Assembly (NCBI RefSeq): GCF_010671925.1
Contig: NZ_JAAHIH010000005.1
Span: 124,001 to 188,000, forward strand
Reading direction: 5' to 3'
Origin: Moorena sp. SIOASIH
Lineage (GTDB): Bacteria; Cyanobacteriota; Cyanobacteriia; Cyanobacteriales; Coleofasciculaceae
DNA length: 64,000 nt
Below the pieces are notes generated by a model. It had not been told where the DNA came from. It made no database searches and was given only the letters and a program-made list of their open reading frames with translations. Positions 36,801 through 42,470 of the stretch are shown here, piece by piece. Numbering within the stretch: the first letter of the stretch is position 1; every line of letters begins with the position of its first letter. The position numbers and the translations under genes are program-made.

Positions 36801-37337
36801 TTGCTGGCCATGATGGATATTCAGGTAGAGGTTCCGGCTCCAGAAAAAGATGCAGCTCAATGGGATAATACCAAGTGCATAACCAACCTAGCCAGTATTT
36901 ATGAAAGCATTTTGGGTCAAAACCTCAAGATTTCGCCAAAAATACTCCAGTCTCTAGATGGAGATGAACAACTGAGTTATCTCCTGGAACAATTGCAAAA
37001 GGCTGGACAGATGTTGAGCAAAACTGAGTTGAAGCGAATTCTGGCAGTTTATAAGGCTAATACTCAAGCCAGTGCGAGCTATCTACCCCAGAAGATTGAT
37101 TCAACTCCGATTAACTTCTTCCGAGCCAGTGAGGTTGGTGCTTTAGGGGATTATTTACCTAATCAGTTAACTACCCTAAAAGATCCAACCTGGGGCTGGG
37201 ACCGACTTTCTGCTCAACCCTTAGAATTTCATGTTGTCCCAGGGAACCATTTCTCTATGGTAACCGAACCCCATATTTCAGTTTTAGCTCAACAGCTACA
37301 ATACTGCCTAGATAAAGCACAGGCAAGAGTAGGTTAG
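27888..37337 (+). CDS. Hybrid NRPS-PKS: (half C)-A-NMT-PCP-KS-AT-KR-ACP-TE
   Basis: This 3149-residue assembly-line protein reads, in order: C-terminal lobe of a condensation domain without HHxxxDG (about 15-285); adenylation domain (about 300-1215; YTSGSTGKPKG near 455, NMYGPTEATIWS near 590) interrupted after VKVRGFRIELGE by an N-methyltransferase (about 770-1135; LEIGCGTGMLL near 838, GDVRSL); PCP (Ser1274 in ELGGNSL); KS (Cys1510 in TACSTSL); malonyl-type AT (GHSVGE with Ser1964; HAFH near 2064); KR (ITGGLGDLG near 2494; Tyr2639 in SYGAAN); ACP (Ser2803 in LDSL); TE (Ser2950 in GHSFGG). There is no DH or ER. The pocket residues read DILQLGMIWK by alignment with GrsA, close to glycine codes. 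The inferred product is 3-hydroxy-4-(methylamino)butanoate. Linkers carry a (GN)n tract near 2235 and an A/T-rich repeat-encoded tract near 1770. Confidence 0.93.
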   Translation: MVTGTTVEPKIHLTEQRTYWQQRLSGDLPLLEIPIDYPRLSVSSVKESTEVTELDREFYQEIKTISDRFKVSSFTFLLTAFKIMWLRYTGIEDFIIGSVATSVKESRGLKTSQEGEHQGGVRINPIALRTDLSSDESNDISGKEVLKRVSQTVEEAALYRDYPFEELLKGMNRNEELAEELAKASIFQVMLVWCDQPFPHTQTAISEAELKEISAYTSQCDLVVVAKEKEGKLTLSWQYNTELFKSDSIRRMLGHWLSLLQAMIANPDQSIATMPLLTEAERQQLLVEWNDTSAEYPQDKCIHQLFEQQVERTPDAVAVVFEEEQLTYRELNQRANQLARYLQELGVAPEVLVGICVERTHQMLVGLLAILKAGGAYVPLDPAYPQERLAYMLEDAQAPVLLTDSSLVTNQESLVADKEQLTIVCLDTDWELISQQSQGNTDSGVKPENLAYTIYTSGSTGKPKGVQIPHQSVVNFLTSMAQRPGLRSQDTLVAVTTISFDIAGLELYLPLSVGAKIVLVSREVASSGQLLGKLIKDCDATVMQATPATWYLLLASGWEGIRGLKILCGGEALPSELADQLLDRKASLWNMYGPTEATIWSTVHEVGKQRQSQQAKDAPESIGQPIANTQIYILDAHLMPVPIGVVGELHIGGAGLARGYRNRPDLTKEKFISNPFDASKSERLYKTGDLARYLPDGKIEFLGRIDHQVKVRGFRIELGEIESVLNRHSGVHQSVVVAQENQGNGVSGGDKRLVAYIVANPNYEGSEEKDESEAQAIQEQWQELWNLAYSQEATEADPTFNISGWNDSYSGAPIPATHMREWVEGTVERILSCKPNRVLEIGCGTGMLLFRIAPHTSSYCGVDIAPQALRYIQEQMDKLEGSWSHVELRQGYADKAVQEIEVGEFDTLIINSVVQLFPGIDYLVDVIETAAKLLKPGGSIVIGDVRSLTLLEAFHASVQLQQAPTSLTKKQLLQRVRKSIVQEGQMAIDPGFFTALGAHLPQISDVQIQLRRGRYQNEMSKFRYDAILHVGKDISPTAQPSWLNWEEAKDNGNDNHLRYIQELLVEQEPEVLGVKGVPNGRLSEEIQLLELLHNGETATVGQLRENLQQLKVDGIEPEDWWELSDKLPYTIAINWSEQEAKGRYDVLFQKGTSAPKFPMSSSGHLPWTAYANNPLQGQVASQLEPELRRYLHKNLPDYMVPAGFVTLEEMPLTPNGKVNRRALPAPDRSRPDLATALVMPQSETEQVIAKVWQEVLQLEVVGIKDNFFELGGNSLLLTQVYNKLTGTFGSQLSIVKLFQYSTIQSLAQNLSQVQKEELTLSDRKPKKRKTKTETEIAIIGMSGRFPGANNIDEFWQNLRDGIESISFFGEQELELEDTTLLNQPNYVNAGAFLPGVEEFDASFFGYSAKEAEIMDPQQRIFLECAWEALETAGYNPQTYQGAVGVYAGSGMNTYLINNVHPNRSFSPQRTFLGSAFDLQVRLANGKDFLPTRVSYKLNLTGPSVNVQTACSTSLVAVHMACQTLQSGECDIALAGGVAVTVPQKTGYLYQEDMIFSDDGHCRAFDAEAKGTVFGNGVGIVILKLLSKAIEDGDNIQAVIKGSAVNNDGALKVGYTAPSVEGQLEVISSAMAEAEVDASTVTYVETHGTGTALGDPIEIGALSQAFAKITDKKGFCAIGSVKTNIGHLIEAAGIAGLIKTVLALKHKQIPPTLHFKQANPNIDFENSPFYVNTKFSEWERNGTPRRAGVSSFGMGGTNAHVVLEEAPSQFKIQNSKFKNERPRHVLTLSAKTDQALRELAQRYVNYLDGAQDAELGDICFTANTGRKHFNHRLAVVAESLQQLQEQLAAFPPSMVHVVNTQQKPNAIAFMFTGQGSQYMGMGRQLYETQPTFREALERCDQILRSYLDQSLLEVIYPDSDQSLATDNWSLNQTAYTQPALFAIAYSLFQLWKSWGIEPDVVMGHSVGEYVAACVAGVFSLEDGLKLIAERGRLMQALPQDGEMVSLMASLEQAIAAIKPYEKDVAIAAINGDESIVISGKREAINAVITTLEADGIKTKKLTVSHAFHSPLMEPILQEFEHVARQISFSSPQIKLISNVTGKVAKEEIATPGYWCRHILQPVQFAASMNTLEQQGVEVLLEMGPKPILLGMGRDCLPEHQGLWLPSLRPQQDDWQQLLTSLGQLYVQGISVDWFGFDQDYGRCREQLPTYPFQRQRYWVEAPDWYRQGVLPQANGNGNGNGNGNGNGKTSYHEALPKTPKKSLENWLYEVEWRIKERQSSALLKPKKWLVFTDSQGVGQQLVALLQSQDHGCTVVFPGKEYEQIAEQTFRIDPANPQHYQQLWEKISNIDGVVHLWSLDSSLDLELASRISCGSTLYLIQTLLKQDGLPPRLWFATRGAQAVGANPAVPGVAQSPLWGMGKVIALEYPEFNSVLVDLDPNPAVDEIQTLWEEIQSEDKEDQVAFRNQARYVARLVSRSPVVETNKPLVFHNDRSYLITGGLGDLGLLVAQWMVEQGAKNLVLVGRSSPKPAIEHKLKKLENSGARVVVAQADVSNAGQVTELLTKIEQSSLPLGGIVHAAGVVEFSGLSQQDWQRFAQVLVAKVQGTWNLHALTQNQPLDFFVCFSSIASLLGSHGLGSYGAANAFLDSIAAHRQALGLPALTVNWGPWGELGMGAKLSTDHQGRIAAWGLANVAPKQGLFALEQLLQQDLAQVGVMSVDWDKWLRQFHSLPPFYEDVAPNTTVNTTVRETNLDFKTELEAVPAKQRRDLLVERVRTQVAKTLGLSSPDQIELGQRLIDLGLDSLMAVQLRNHLQSSVGCSLRSTVLFDYPTIEAMVDYLSQEVFADLDSPSLATQNNSTGNDSFLSTLVPIQPEGSKPPLFLVSGILGNVFDFQQLARHLDSEQPLYGLRTLGLEEDFQPYTRMADIAAHHIKALQAVQPNGPYLLGGHSFGGKVAFEMAQQLWNQGQEVSLLAMMDIQVEVPAPEKDAAQWDNTKCITNLASIYESILGQNLKISPKILQSLDGDEQLSYLLEQLQKAGQMLSKTELKRILAVYKANTQASASYLPQKIDSTPINFFRASEVGALGDYLPNQLTTLKDPTWGWDRLSAQPLEFHVVPGNHFSMVTEPHISVLAQQLQYCLDKAQARVG

Positions 37338-37354
37338 TCTTTTCTATTTCCCTG

Positions 37355-37381
37355 CCTCAGCTAGGAAAAGCCTAGCTGAGG
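37355..37381 (+). terminator. Perfect stem-loop just after the NRPS-PKS stop
   Basis: CCTCAGCTAGG (37355-37365) pairs exactly with CCTAGCTGAGG (37371-37381) around AAAAG. There is no long T-tract, so it may attenuate rather than end transcription into the tailoring genes. Confidence 0.5.
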
Positions 37382-37399
37382 ATTTCACCTCAAATTGGG

Positions 37400-37494
37400 G
37401 GGTGCATCTCAATGCATGGAAAAATACGACCATTGAAGGCTAAAAAACTTCTACAGTTCCCTCAGTGATAGATTTACAACTTTGAGATGCACCC
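37400..37494. mobile_element. MITE with 13-bp terminal inverted repeats and 8-bp target duplication, copy 1
   Basis: The 95-bp element begins GGGTGCATCTCAA and ends with the exact inverse TTGAGATGCACCC. It is bracketed by the direct repeat AAATTGGG at 37392-37399 and 37495-37502. No coding capacity. It sits between the NRPS-PKS and the first methyltransferase, ending 50 bp before the latter's start. A 232-bp relative is at 49649-49880. Confidence 0.85.
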
Positions 37495-37544
37495 AAATTG
37501 GGAGCTTAAGCAAGATGCTTGTAAACACAGATAGTATCGGAAAC

Positions 37545-38171
37545 ATGAGTAAAACAGATACAGTTCAGTGGGTCTATAGTTCCGAGAATAATCAGGAATT
37601 AACTGAACGCTATGACATCTGGGCCAAGGACTACGAGCAAGACCTAGATGATGCATTTGGTTATGTCGGGCCAGAGCCTGCAGCGGAGGTATTGGTCAAC
37701 TATGTCTCCAAAGATGCCAAGATTTTAGATGCCGGAGCAGGTACAGGCTTGGTCGGGCAGTTTCTGCACCAGCGCGGTTACCATTGCCTAGAGGCGATGG
37801 ACATATCGTCAGGCATGCTAGAGGAGGCTCGGAAAAAGAATGTTTACACCAGTTTCCACCAACAAGTTTTGGGTGAACCCTTGGATTTTCCCTCAGCCAC
37901 CTTTGATGCCATCATTAGTGTTGGGGTTTTTACTTATGGACATGTCAAAAGTAACGCATTTGACGAACTGATCCGTATTACCAAGCCAGGGGGATACATT
38001 GTTGTTACCATGCCTACCGATCTGTATGAGAGTAACGAGTTCAAACCAAAGCTGACTGCCCTAGAGGAGTCTGGTCAATGGGAAATGGTTACAGCGACAA
38101 AGAAATTTCTTACCCATCAAAAGAAAGACACTGGTGTTTATTTAAAAGTTTGGGTTTACAAAGTTTTTTAA
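37545..38171 (+). CDS. Class I SAM-dependent methyltransferase, copy 1
   Basis: The 208-residue protein has the SAM motif I ILDAGAGTGLVGQFLHQRG (near residues 64-82), motif II acidic residue in EAMDISSGMLEEARKK (near 92), and FDAIISVGVFTYGH followed by RITKPGGYIVVTMP (motif III, near 155). The layout resembles small METTL27/WBSCR27-like methyltransferases. Its closest visible relative is the 208-residue protein at 40072-40698, with nearly the same start (MSK-TDTV-WVYSS) and motifs. I place the start at ATG 37545 because the paralogue starts there; the upstream extension reads through the MITE end. In this cluster it is a candidate for N- or O-methylation of the NRPS-PKS product. Substrate is unknown. 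Confidence 0.85.
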   Translation: MSKTDTVQWVYSSENNQELTERYDIWAKDYEQDLDDAFGYVGPEPAAEVLVNYVSKDAKILDAGAGTGLVGQFLHQRGYHCLEAMDISSGMLEEARKKNVYTSFHQQVLGEPLDFPSATFDAIISVGVFTYGHVKSNAFDELIRITKPGGYIVVTMPTDLYESNEFKPKLTALEESGQWEMVTATKKFLTHQKKDTGVYLKVWVYKVF

Positions 38172-38229
38172 GAGCACAATATCAACAATAAATCATCTAA
38201 GAATAGTAGGGAAAGCGGATTTTTTTTTG

Positions 38230-38997
38230 ATGAACTATCAAAACCTTGAAAAATCAGAAAATAAGCCCAAAATTGTGGTATTATGGGCTACACCTAGATC
38301 TGTATCAACCCCTTTCGAGAGAACTTTTTCACAACGCCCAGATACAGCAATCATTGATGAACCATTCCTTGATGTTTATTACTTTAGCAAATGGCGGCGT
38401 TCCAATCGCTTTGGCGATTGTGAACAGCGCCAAGATTACCAACCTACTCAGGTACTTGAAGAAATAAAATCAAAGGCGGAGGCAGCTCCTCTAATTTTTA
38501 TGAAAGAGATGGCTTACCAAGGAATGCCATACATAGATCAGGGTTTTCTCGCTTCTGTGATCAATACTTTTATTGTGCGTCATCCTCATGAGGTAATGGC
38601 TTCCTGGTATCGGGTCAATGAGTCTCCTACAAATGAAGAGTTTGGTTTTGATGCCTTGAAACAAATGTGGCAAATAGTAACTGAGCAATTAGAACAGAAA
38701 CCAATCCTTGTTGAAGCTAATTCCTTCCGTCGTGATCCCCAAAAATTTTTGAGCGAGTATTGCCAACGCATAGGAGTTAAGTTTTACCCCCAAATGTTGA
38801 GTTGGAATGAGTATAAATGGAGGGAATGTCAGCCTGATGAAATGGAGAGTCGAGCTAAATGGTATAAAACTTTAGACGGTAGTAGTGGGATTGTGCCACC
38901 AACTCAAGAAAAAGTGCAAATTCGTCCTGAAGATGCCGGGATGGTTGAGGGAGCACAGAAAGTTTATGAAGAGCTTTCTGATTTCGCAATTATTTGA
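38230..38997 (+). CDS. Sulfotransferase-like P-loop protein
   Basis: The 255-residue protein has a phosphosulfate-binding-like loop near the start (VVLWATPRSVSTPFERTF, about residues 16-33) and a 3'-phosphate-binding-like segment FIVRHPHEVMASWYRV (near 115-130). These correspond to the two PAPS motifs of sulfotransferases, but wording is divergent and closer to an under-described sulfotransferase-like family than to classical enzymes. Start at ATG 38230 follows a run of T with GGGAAAGCGGA upstream. It is tightly followed by the SDR gene (12 bp), so the two are probably co-translated. In context it may sulfate a hydroxyl of the small product; this is inference. Confidence 0.65.
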   Translation: MNYQNLEKSENKPKIVVLWATPRSVSTPFERTFSQRPDTAIIDEPFLDVYYFSKWRRSNRFGDCEQRQDYQPTQVLEEIKSKAEAAPLIFMKEMAYQGMPYIDQGFLASVINTFIVRHPHEVMASWYRVNESPTNEEFGFDALKQMWQIVTEQLEQKPILVEANSFRRDPQKFLSEYCQRIGVKFYPQMLSWNEYKWRECQPDEMESRAKWYKTLDGSSGIVPPTQEKVQIRPEDAGMVEGAQKVYEELSDFAII

Positions 38998-39009
38998 TGG
39001 GGTAGGAAT

Positions 39010-39792
39010 ATGAATAAAGAAAAATTTTTACAAGGTCGCGTAGCAATAGTAACTGGCGGGACATCGGGTATCGGTAAAGCCGTCGCTCTTGCTTTAGCAG
39101 AAGTTGGGGCTAACGTAGCCATTGGCTCCCGCTCTGCTGAGAAAAGTTCTTGCCAAACAGAAATTGAGGCAAAGGGGGTTAAGGCTTTAGCAATGACCCT
39201 AGATGTCTCTTCTACTGATTCAGTTGAGACTTTTTGCAATAATGTATTCAAAACTTTTGGTCAAGTCGATATCCTGGTCAATGCTGCTGGAATAACCTAC
39301 CTGCATAAAATCTGCGAGCATCCTGATCAAGACTGGTATCGTGTTATTGATGTTAATCTCAATGGTATTTATCGTACTATCAAGTTTTGTTTGCCAGGAA
39401 TGATCGAACGCAAGTGGGGTCGCATTATCAACATTGCTTCTACTGCTGCCTCAGTTGGTAATCCTAATGTTCCTGCCTATTGTGCTTCTAAAGCAGCAGT
39501 GGTTGGGCTAACTCGTTGTGTGGCTTTAGAGGGAGCGCCTCATGGGGTATCCTGCAATGCTATTAGTCCGGGTTGGGTAGAAACTGAGCTTGGCAAAAAT
39601 TGTATGAGAGAGTTTGCTGAATCTGAAGGTCGAAGTTTTGCGGAATATTTTGAAGACGTTAAGCAGAGCTACCCCCAGAAAAGGATCATACAGCCTAAAG
39701 AAATTGGCGAACTAGCTGCTTTTCTCTGCCGCGATGAGGCAGTGGGTATGACAATGCAGGAGCTAACTGTATCTGCGGGGTCTCTATGGTAA
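39010..39792 (+). CDS. Short-chain dehydrogenase/reductase (3-hydroxybutyrate dehydrogenase-like)
   Basis: The 260-residue classical SDR shows the cofactor motif VTGGTSGIGKAVALALAE (residues 14-31), NAAG near 90, the catalytic Ser in INIASTAAS (near 140) and YCASK (Tyr/Lys near 157-161), followed by ISPGWVETELGKN. The closest textbook resemblance is to 3-hydroxybutyrate dehydrogenases and 3-oxoacyl reductases. A 3-hydroxy-4-aminobutanoate-type substrate would fit this family and the predicted product of the upstream NRPS-PKS, for example interconverting the 3-hydroxy and 3-oxo forms as carnitine dehydrogenase does (a different protein family). A good ribosome-binding site (GGGGTAGGA) precedes ATG 39010. 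Confidence 0.85.
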   Translation: MNKEKFLQGRVAIVTGGTSGIGKAVALALAEVGANVAIGSRSAEKSSCQTEIEAKGVKALAMTLDVSSTDSVETFCNNVFKTFGQVDILVNAAGITYLHKICEHPDQDWYRVIDVNLNGIYRTIKFCLPGMIERKWGRIINIASTAASVGNPNVPAYCASKAAVVGLTRCVALEGAPHGVSCNAISPGWVETELGKNCMREFAESEGRSFAEYFEDVKQSYPQKRIIQPKEIGELAAFLCRDEAVGMTMQELTVSAGSLW

Positions 39793-40071
39793 TAAAAAGA
39801 ATTGGTAATTGATAGTTTTGAACAGTTCTAGATTCGTCGCAGCAATGCTAAATTTACTGAACTTCACGGGTTGTTTTATCTTTAAGATCAAGAAGACTAC
39901 CTTTATACCCGTAGGGTTAGCGTTTGAAGTTTGATAGATGGTTTCCTAGTAGTAAGCTGTGTTTCGTATGCCTTAATTGTGTCGATTTTTTGCCTTGTTA
40001 AGCAATAGGAAATTAACGGTACATAAAGACTTAAAAAATAATGCAATATCACGCTAATAAATGCCAAACAA

Positions 40072-40698
40072 ATGAGTAAAAAAACAGATACGGTACATTG
40101 GGTCTACAGTTCTAAAAACAATCAAGAATTAGCCGAAAGGTATGATGTATGGGCTAAGGAGTACGAGCAAGATTTGCTGCCCGAGAACTATACCGGACCA
40201 GAACCAGCTATCGAGGTTTTGGTCAAGTATCTCTCTAAAGAAGCCAAAATTTTAGATGCTGGGGCGGGAACTGGGCTAGTCGGGCAACTTTTGCATCAGC
40301 GCGGATATGGCAATCTAGAGGCAATGGATATTTCAGCAGGGATGCTGGAAGAAGCGAGAAAAAAGAACGTTTACATCGCACTTCACCAAGGAATATTGGG
40401 CGAACCTTTAGCGTTGGCAACTGACACCTTTGATGGGATTATTAGCGTCGGAACCTTCACATTAGGCCATGCTCCCAGCAGTGGTTTTGATGAACTAATT
40501 CGTATTACTAAGCCAGGGGGATATATCATTTTTACTATTCGTCCCGATTATTACCAGAATAGTGATTTTAAAGAAAAGCAACCAGCCCTAGAAGCTGCTG
40601 GTAAATGGACGTTAGTTGAAAAAGGAGAGCCATTTCTAAACTTACCGGAAGCTGAACCAGATATTTATTTACAAGTCTGGGCCTATAAAGTTTGCTAG
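40072..40698 (+). CDS. Class I SAM-dependent methyltransferase, copy 2
   Basis: The 208-residue paralogue of the protein at 37545-38171 has the same SAM motif (ILDAGAGTGLVGQLLHQRG), AMDISAGMLEEARKK and RITKPGGYIIFT. The two diverge most in the last 50 residues and in the segment after WAKEYEQDL, which suggests different substrate or methylation step. A 279-bp gap with no recognised feature separates it from the SDR, so it may have its own promoter. The upstream sequence ATGCCAAACAA gives no clear ribosome-binding site, as in copy 1. Confidence 0.85.
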   Translation: MSKKTDTVHWVYSSKNNQELAERYDVWAKEYEQDLLPENYTGPEPAIEVLVKYLSKEAKILDAGAGTGLVGQLLHQRGYGNLEAMDISAGMLEEARKKNVYIALHQGILGEPLALATDTFDGIISVGTFTLGHAPSSGFDELIRITKPGGYIIFTIRPDYYQNSDFKEKQPALEAAGKWTLVEKGEPFLNLPEAEPDIYLQVWAYKVC

Positions 40699-40733
40699 TT
40701 CTTGGTATCAAACTAGAAGGAACAGAAAAACAA

Positions 40734-41849
40734 ATGCTTAAATTACAGAAAGAGTTAATTCAAAGCGATCGCTTTCTAACTCTTGCCGGGAAGCGGTTTC
40801 ATTACATCTGGTTATATGACCATTGTTTGTGTCCTAAGTGTTATCATCCCAGTTCGTTTCAGAAAATTAACGATCTCAGCGATCGCCTAGAACTGCCAAA
40901 ACCCAAATCCGTGCAGTTCCAAGATGAAAAACTCATCATTGACTGGGATGAAGACCCTGCCCACCGCAGTATTTTTCCCCGATCTTGGCTCCTGAGTCGT
41001 GCCTACGACCCCAAACCGGAACCTAGGTTATCTCCTAGGGAAAAGCAACTTTGGGACAAAGCTTGGTTAGATGCCAATCCACCAGATTGGTGTGAATATG
41101 GTAATGGTTCTTTTGAATGCTGGATGAATCAACTTTCTACCCTAGGGTTTACCCTATTGCGAAAAATGCCTTGGGAGAAGTTAGAGACTTTCGTCTCTTC
41201 CATTGGACCAATTTACTATCTAGCTCAATACGGACGCTACTCCACAGTTAATGCGATCCCAAATGGTCAAGACTTGTCTCTCTCAGCAGCGGGTAATGCC
41301 TTATCACCCCATACGGATATCACCTTCCTCCCTACCCCACCCATTGTCCAACTGCTCTATTGTGTGGAAAATGAAGCTTCTGGGGGTGAGTCCACCGTAG
41401 TAGACGGGTTTCGTGTGGCTCAGGATTTTCGTCAAGATTATCCCCACTACTTTGAAATTTTGGCTCGAACCCCTGTCACCTTTTGGCAACTGTACCAGGA
41501 CTGGGATTATTATGTTTCCCAGACAAAACCGATTATCAAACTAAACGACACTGAGGAAGTAACTAACATCTTCTTCAGCCACAAAAATTTGGGATTAGAT
41601 TTACCATTCGAGCAGATGGAAAGCTTTTATGAAGCTTACTATGGGTTCTTTCGCTACCTAAAAAAACCGGCTTACGAATACTGTTTTCGGATGCAAGCTG
41701 GAGACTGCCTGTTAGTGCAGAATTGGAGAATTATGCATGGACGCAAAGCTTTTGACGCCAGTTCTGGATCTAGACACCTGGAAACAGCATATATGGATTG
41801 GAACTACTTTGCGGGACGACAGGATTTCCACCAGGTTCAGTCTTTTTAA
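40734..41849 (+). CDS. Fe(II)/2-oxoglutarate oxygenase, gamma-butyrobetaine hydroxylase / TmpA-like
   Basis: The 371-residue protein has the two-domain layout of gamma-butyrobetaine hydroxylases: a small N-terminal zinc domain (WLYDHCLCPKCYHPSSFQ, three Cys and a His, near residues 27-44), then the TauD-type jelly roll with metal ligands His193 and Asp195 (SPHTDITFLP), His335 (RIMHGRKAF) and the 2-oxoglutarate Arg downstream in SRHLETAYMDW. Relatives hydroxylate gamma-butyrobetaine, trimethyllysine or, for TmpA, 2-trimethylaminoethylphosphonate. A trimethylammonium substrate is therefore plausible. ATG 40734 is preferred over an upstream in-frame start at 40692 because AGAAGGA precedes it and the family starts near here. 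It is followed 25 bp later by the HD-domain gene, the pairing known for tmpA-tmpB. Confidence 0.82.
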   Translation: MLKLQKELIQSDRFLTLAGKRFHYIWLYDHCLCPKCYHPSSFQKINDLSDRLELPKPKSVQFQDEKLIIDWDEDPAHRSIFPRSWLLSRAYDPKPEPRLSPREKQLWDKAWLDANPPDWCEYGNGSFECWMNQLSTLGFTLLRKMPWEKLETFVSSIGPIYYLAQYGRYSTVNAIPNGQDLSLSAAGNALSPHTDITFLPTPPIVQLLYCVENEASGGESTVVDGFRVAQDFRQDYPHYFEILARTPVTFWQLYQDWDYYVSQTKPIIKLNDTEEVTNIFFSHKNLGLDLPFEQMESFYEAYYGFFRYLKKPAYEYCFRMQAGDCLLVQNWRIMHGRKAFDASSGSRHLETAYMDWNYFAGRQDFHQVQSF

Positions 41850-41874
41850 AGATAAGCAATAGGATTATGGAATT

Positions 41875-42426
41875 ATGACTATCACGGGTTATACAAGAAT
41901 GGATACCCTGACTAAGGAACAGTGGGATTTTACGAATCAATGTTTTGAAGAACTTGTAAACAGTCTGACAGACCGAATTGTTAAAACATTGCTAGACTTG
42001 CGCGGTCATAAGATGGGAAGTCAAGTAGACCGCTTAGAACATTGCTTACAAACAGCCACTCGGGCATTCCGGGATGGTGCTGATGAAGAAATGGTTGTTT
42101 GTGCCCTGCTACACGATATTGGTGATGACCTCGCGCCCTACAATCACGGTCAAGTGGCCGCCGCAATTTTACGGCCTTATGTGTCTCCGGAAAATGCCTG
42201 GATGATAGAACATCACGAAGTGTTTCAAGGCTATTACTTTCAGCACTTTATTGGTGGCGATCGCCATGAGCGCAACAAGTTCAAAGGTCATCCGGCTTTT
42301 GAGCAAACCATTATTTTCTGCGATCGCTGGGATCAATTATCTTTTGACCCTAATTATGACACCATGTCTCTGTCTGATTTCCGACCGATGCTCGATTCTG
42401 TTTTCAGTCGCCAACCCATTATTTAG
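41875..42426 (+). CDS. HD-domain protein, PhnZ/TmpB-like (candidate mixed-valent di-iron oxygenase)
   Basis: The 183-residue HD-superfamily protein has the full metal-ligand series: His56 (RLEHCLQTA), His80-Asp81 (LLHDIGD), His91 (YNHGQVAA), His113/His114 (EHHEVF) and Asp150 (FCDRWDQ). The VxxLEHxLQxA helix and the H56-to-HD spacing resemble PhnZ and TmpB, which cleave C-P bonds of alpha-hydroxyphosphonates oxidatively. The Tyr and Glu that close the PhnZ active site just before this helix appear as other residues (HKMGSQ). A simple phosphohydrolase is the alternative. It overlaps no neighbour and is 25 bp after the gamma-butyrobetaine-hydroxylase-like gene. This pairing is the main evidence for oxygenase function. 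Confidence 0.7.
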   Translation: MTITGYTRMDTLTKEQWDFTNQCFEELVNSLTDRIVKTLLDLRGHKMGSQVDRLEHCLQTATRAFRDGADEEMVVCALLHDIGDDLAPYNHGQVAAAILRPYVSPENAWMIEHHEVFQGYYFQHFIGGDRHERNKFKGHPAFEQTIIFCDRWDQLSFDPNYDTMSLSDFRPMLDSVFSRQPII

Positions 42427-42470
42427 CAGAAAAAGGATTGCCAATAAAGTTATTTTTTAAAACAATAATT

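Noticed and set aside
1703..42426. phnDCE importer and TmpAB-like pair as one phosphonate-use system
   Set aside because: They are more than 35 kb apart with many unrelated genes between; a functional link is only speculative.
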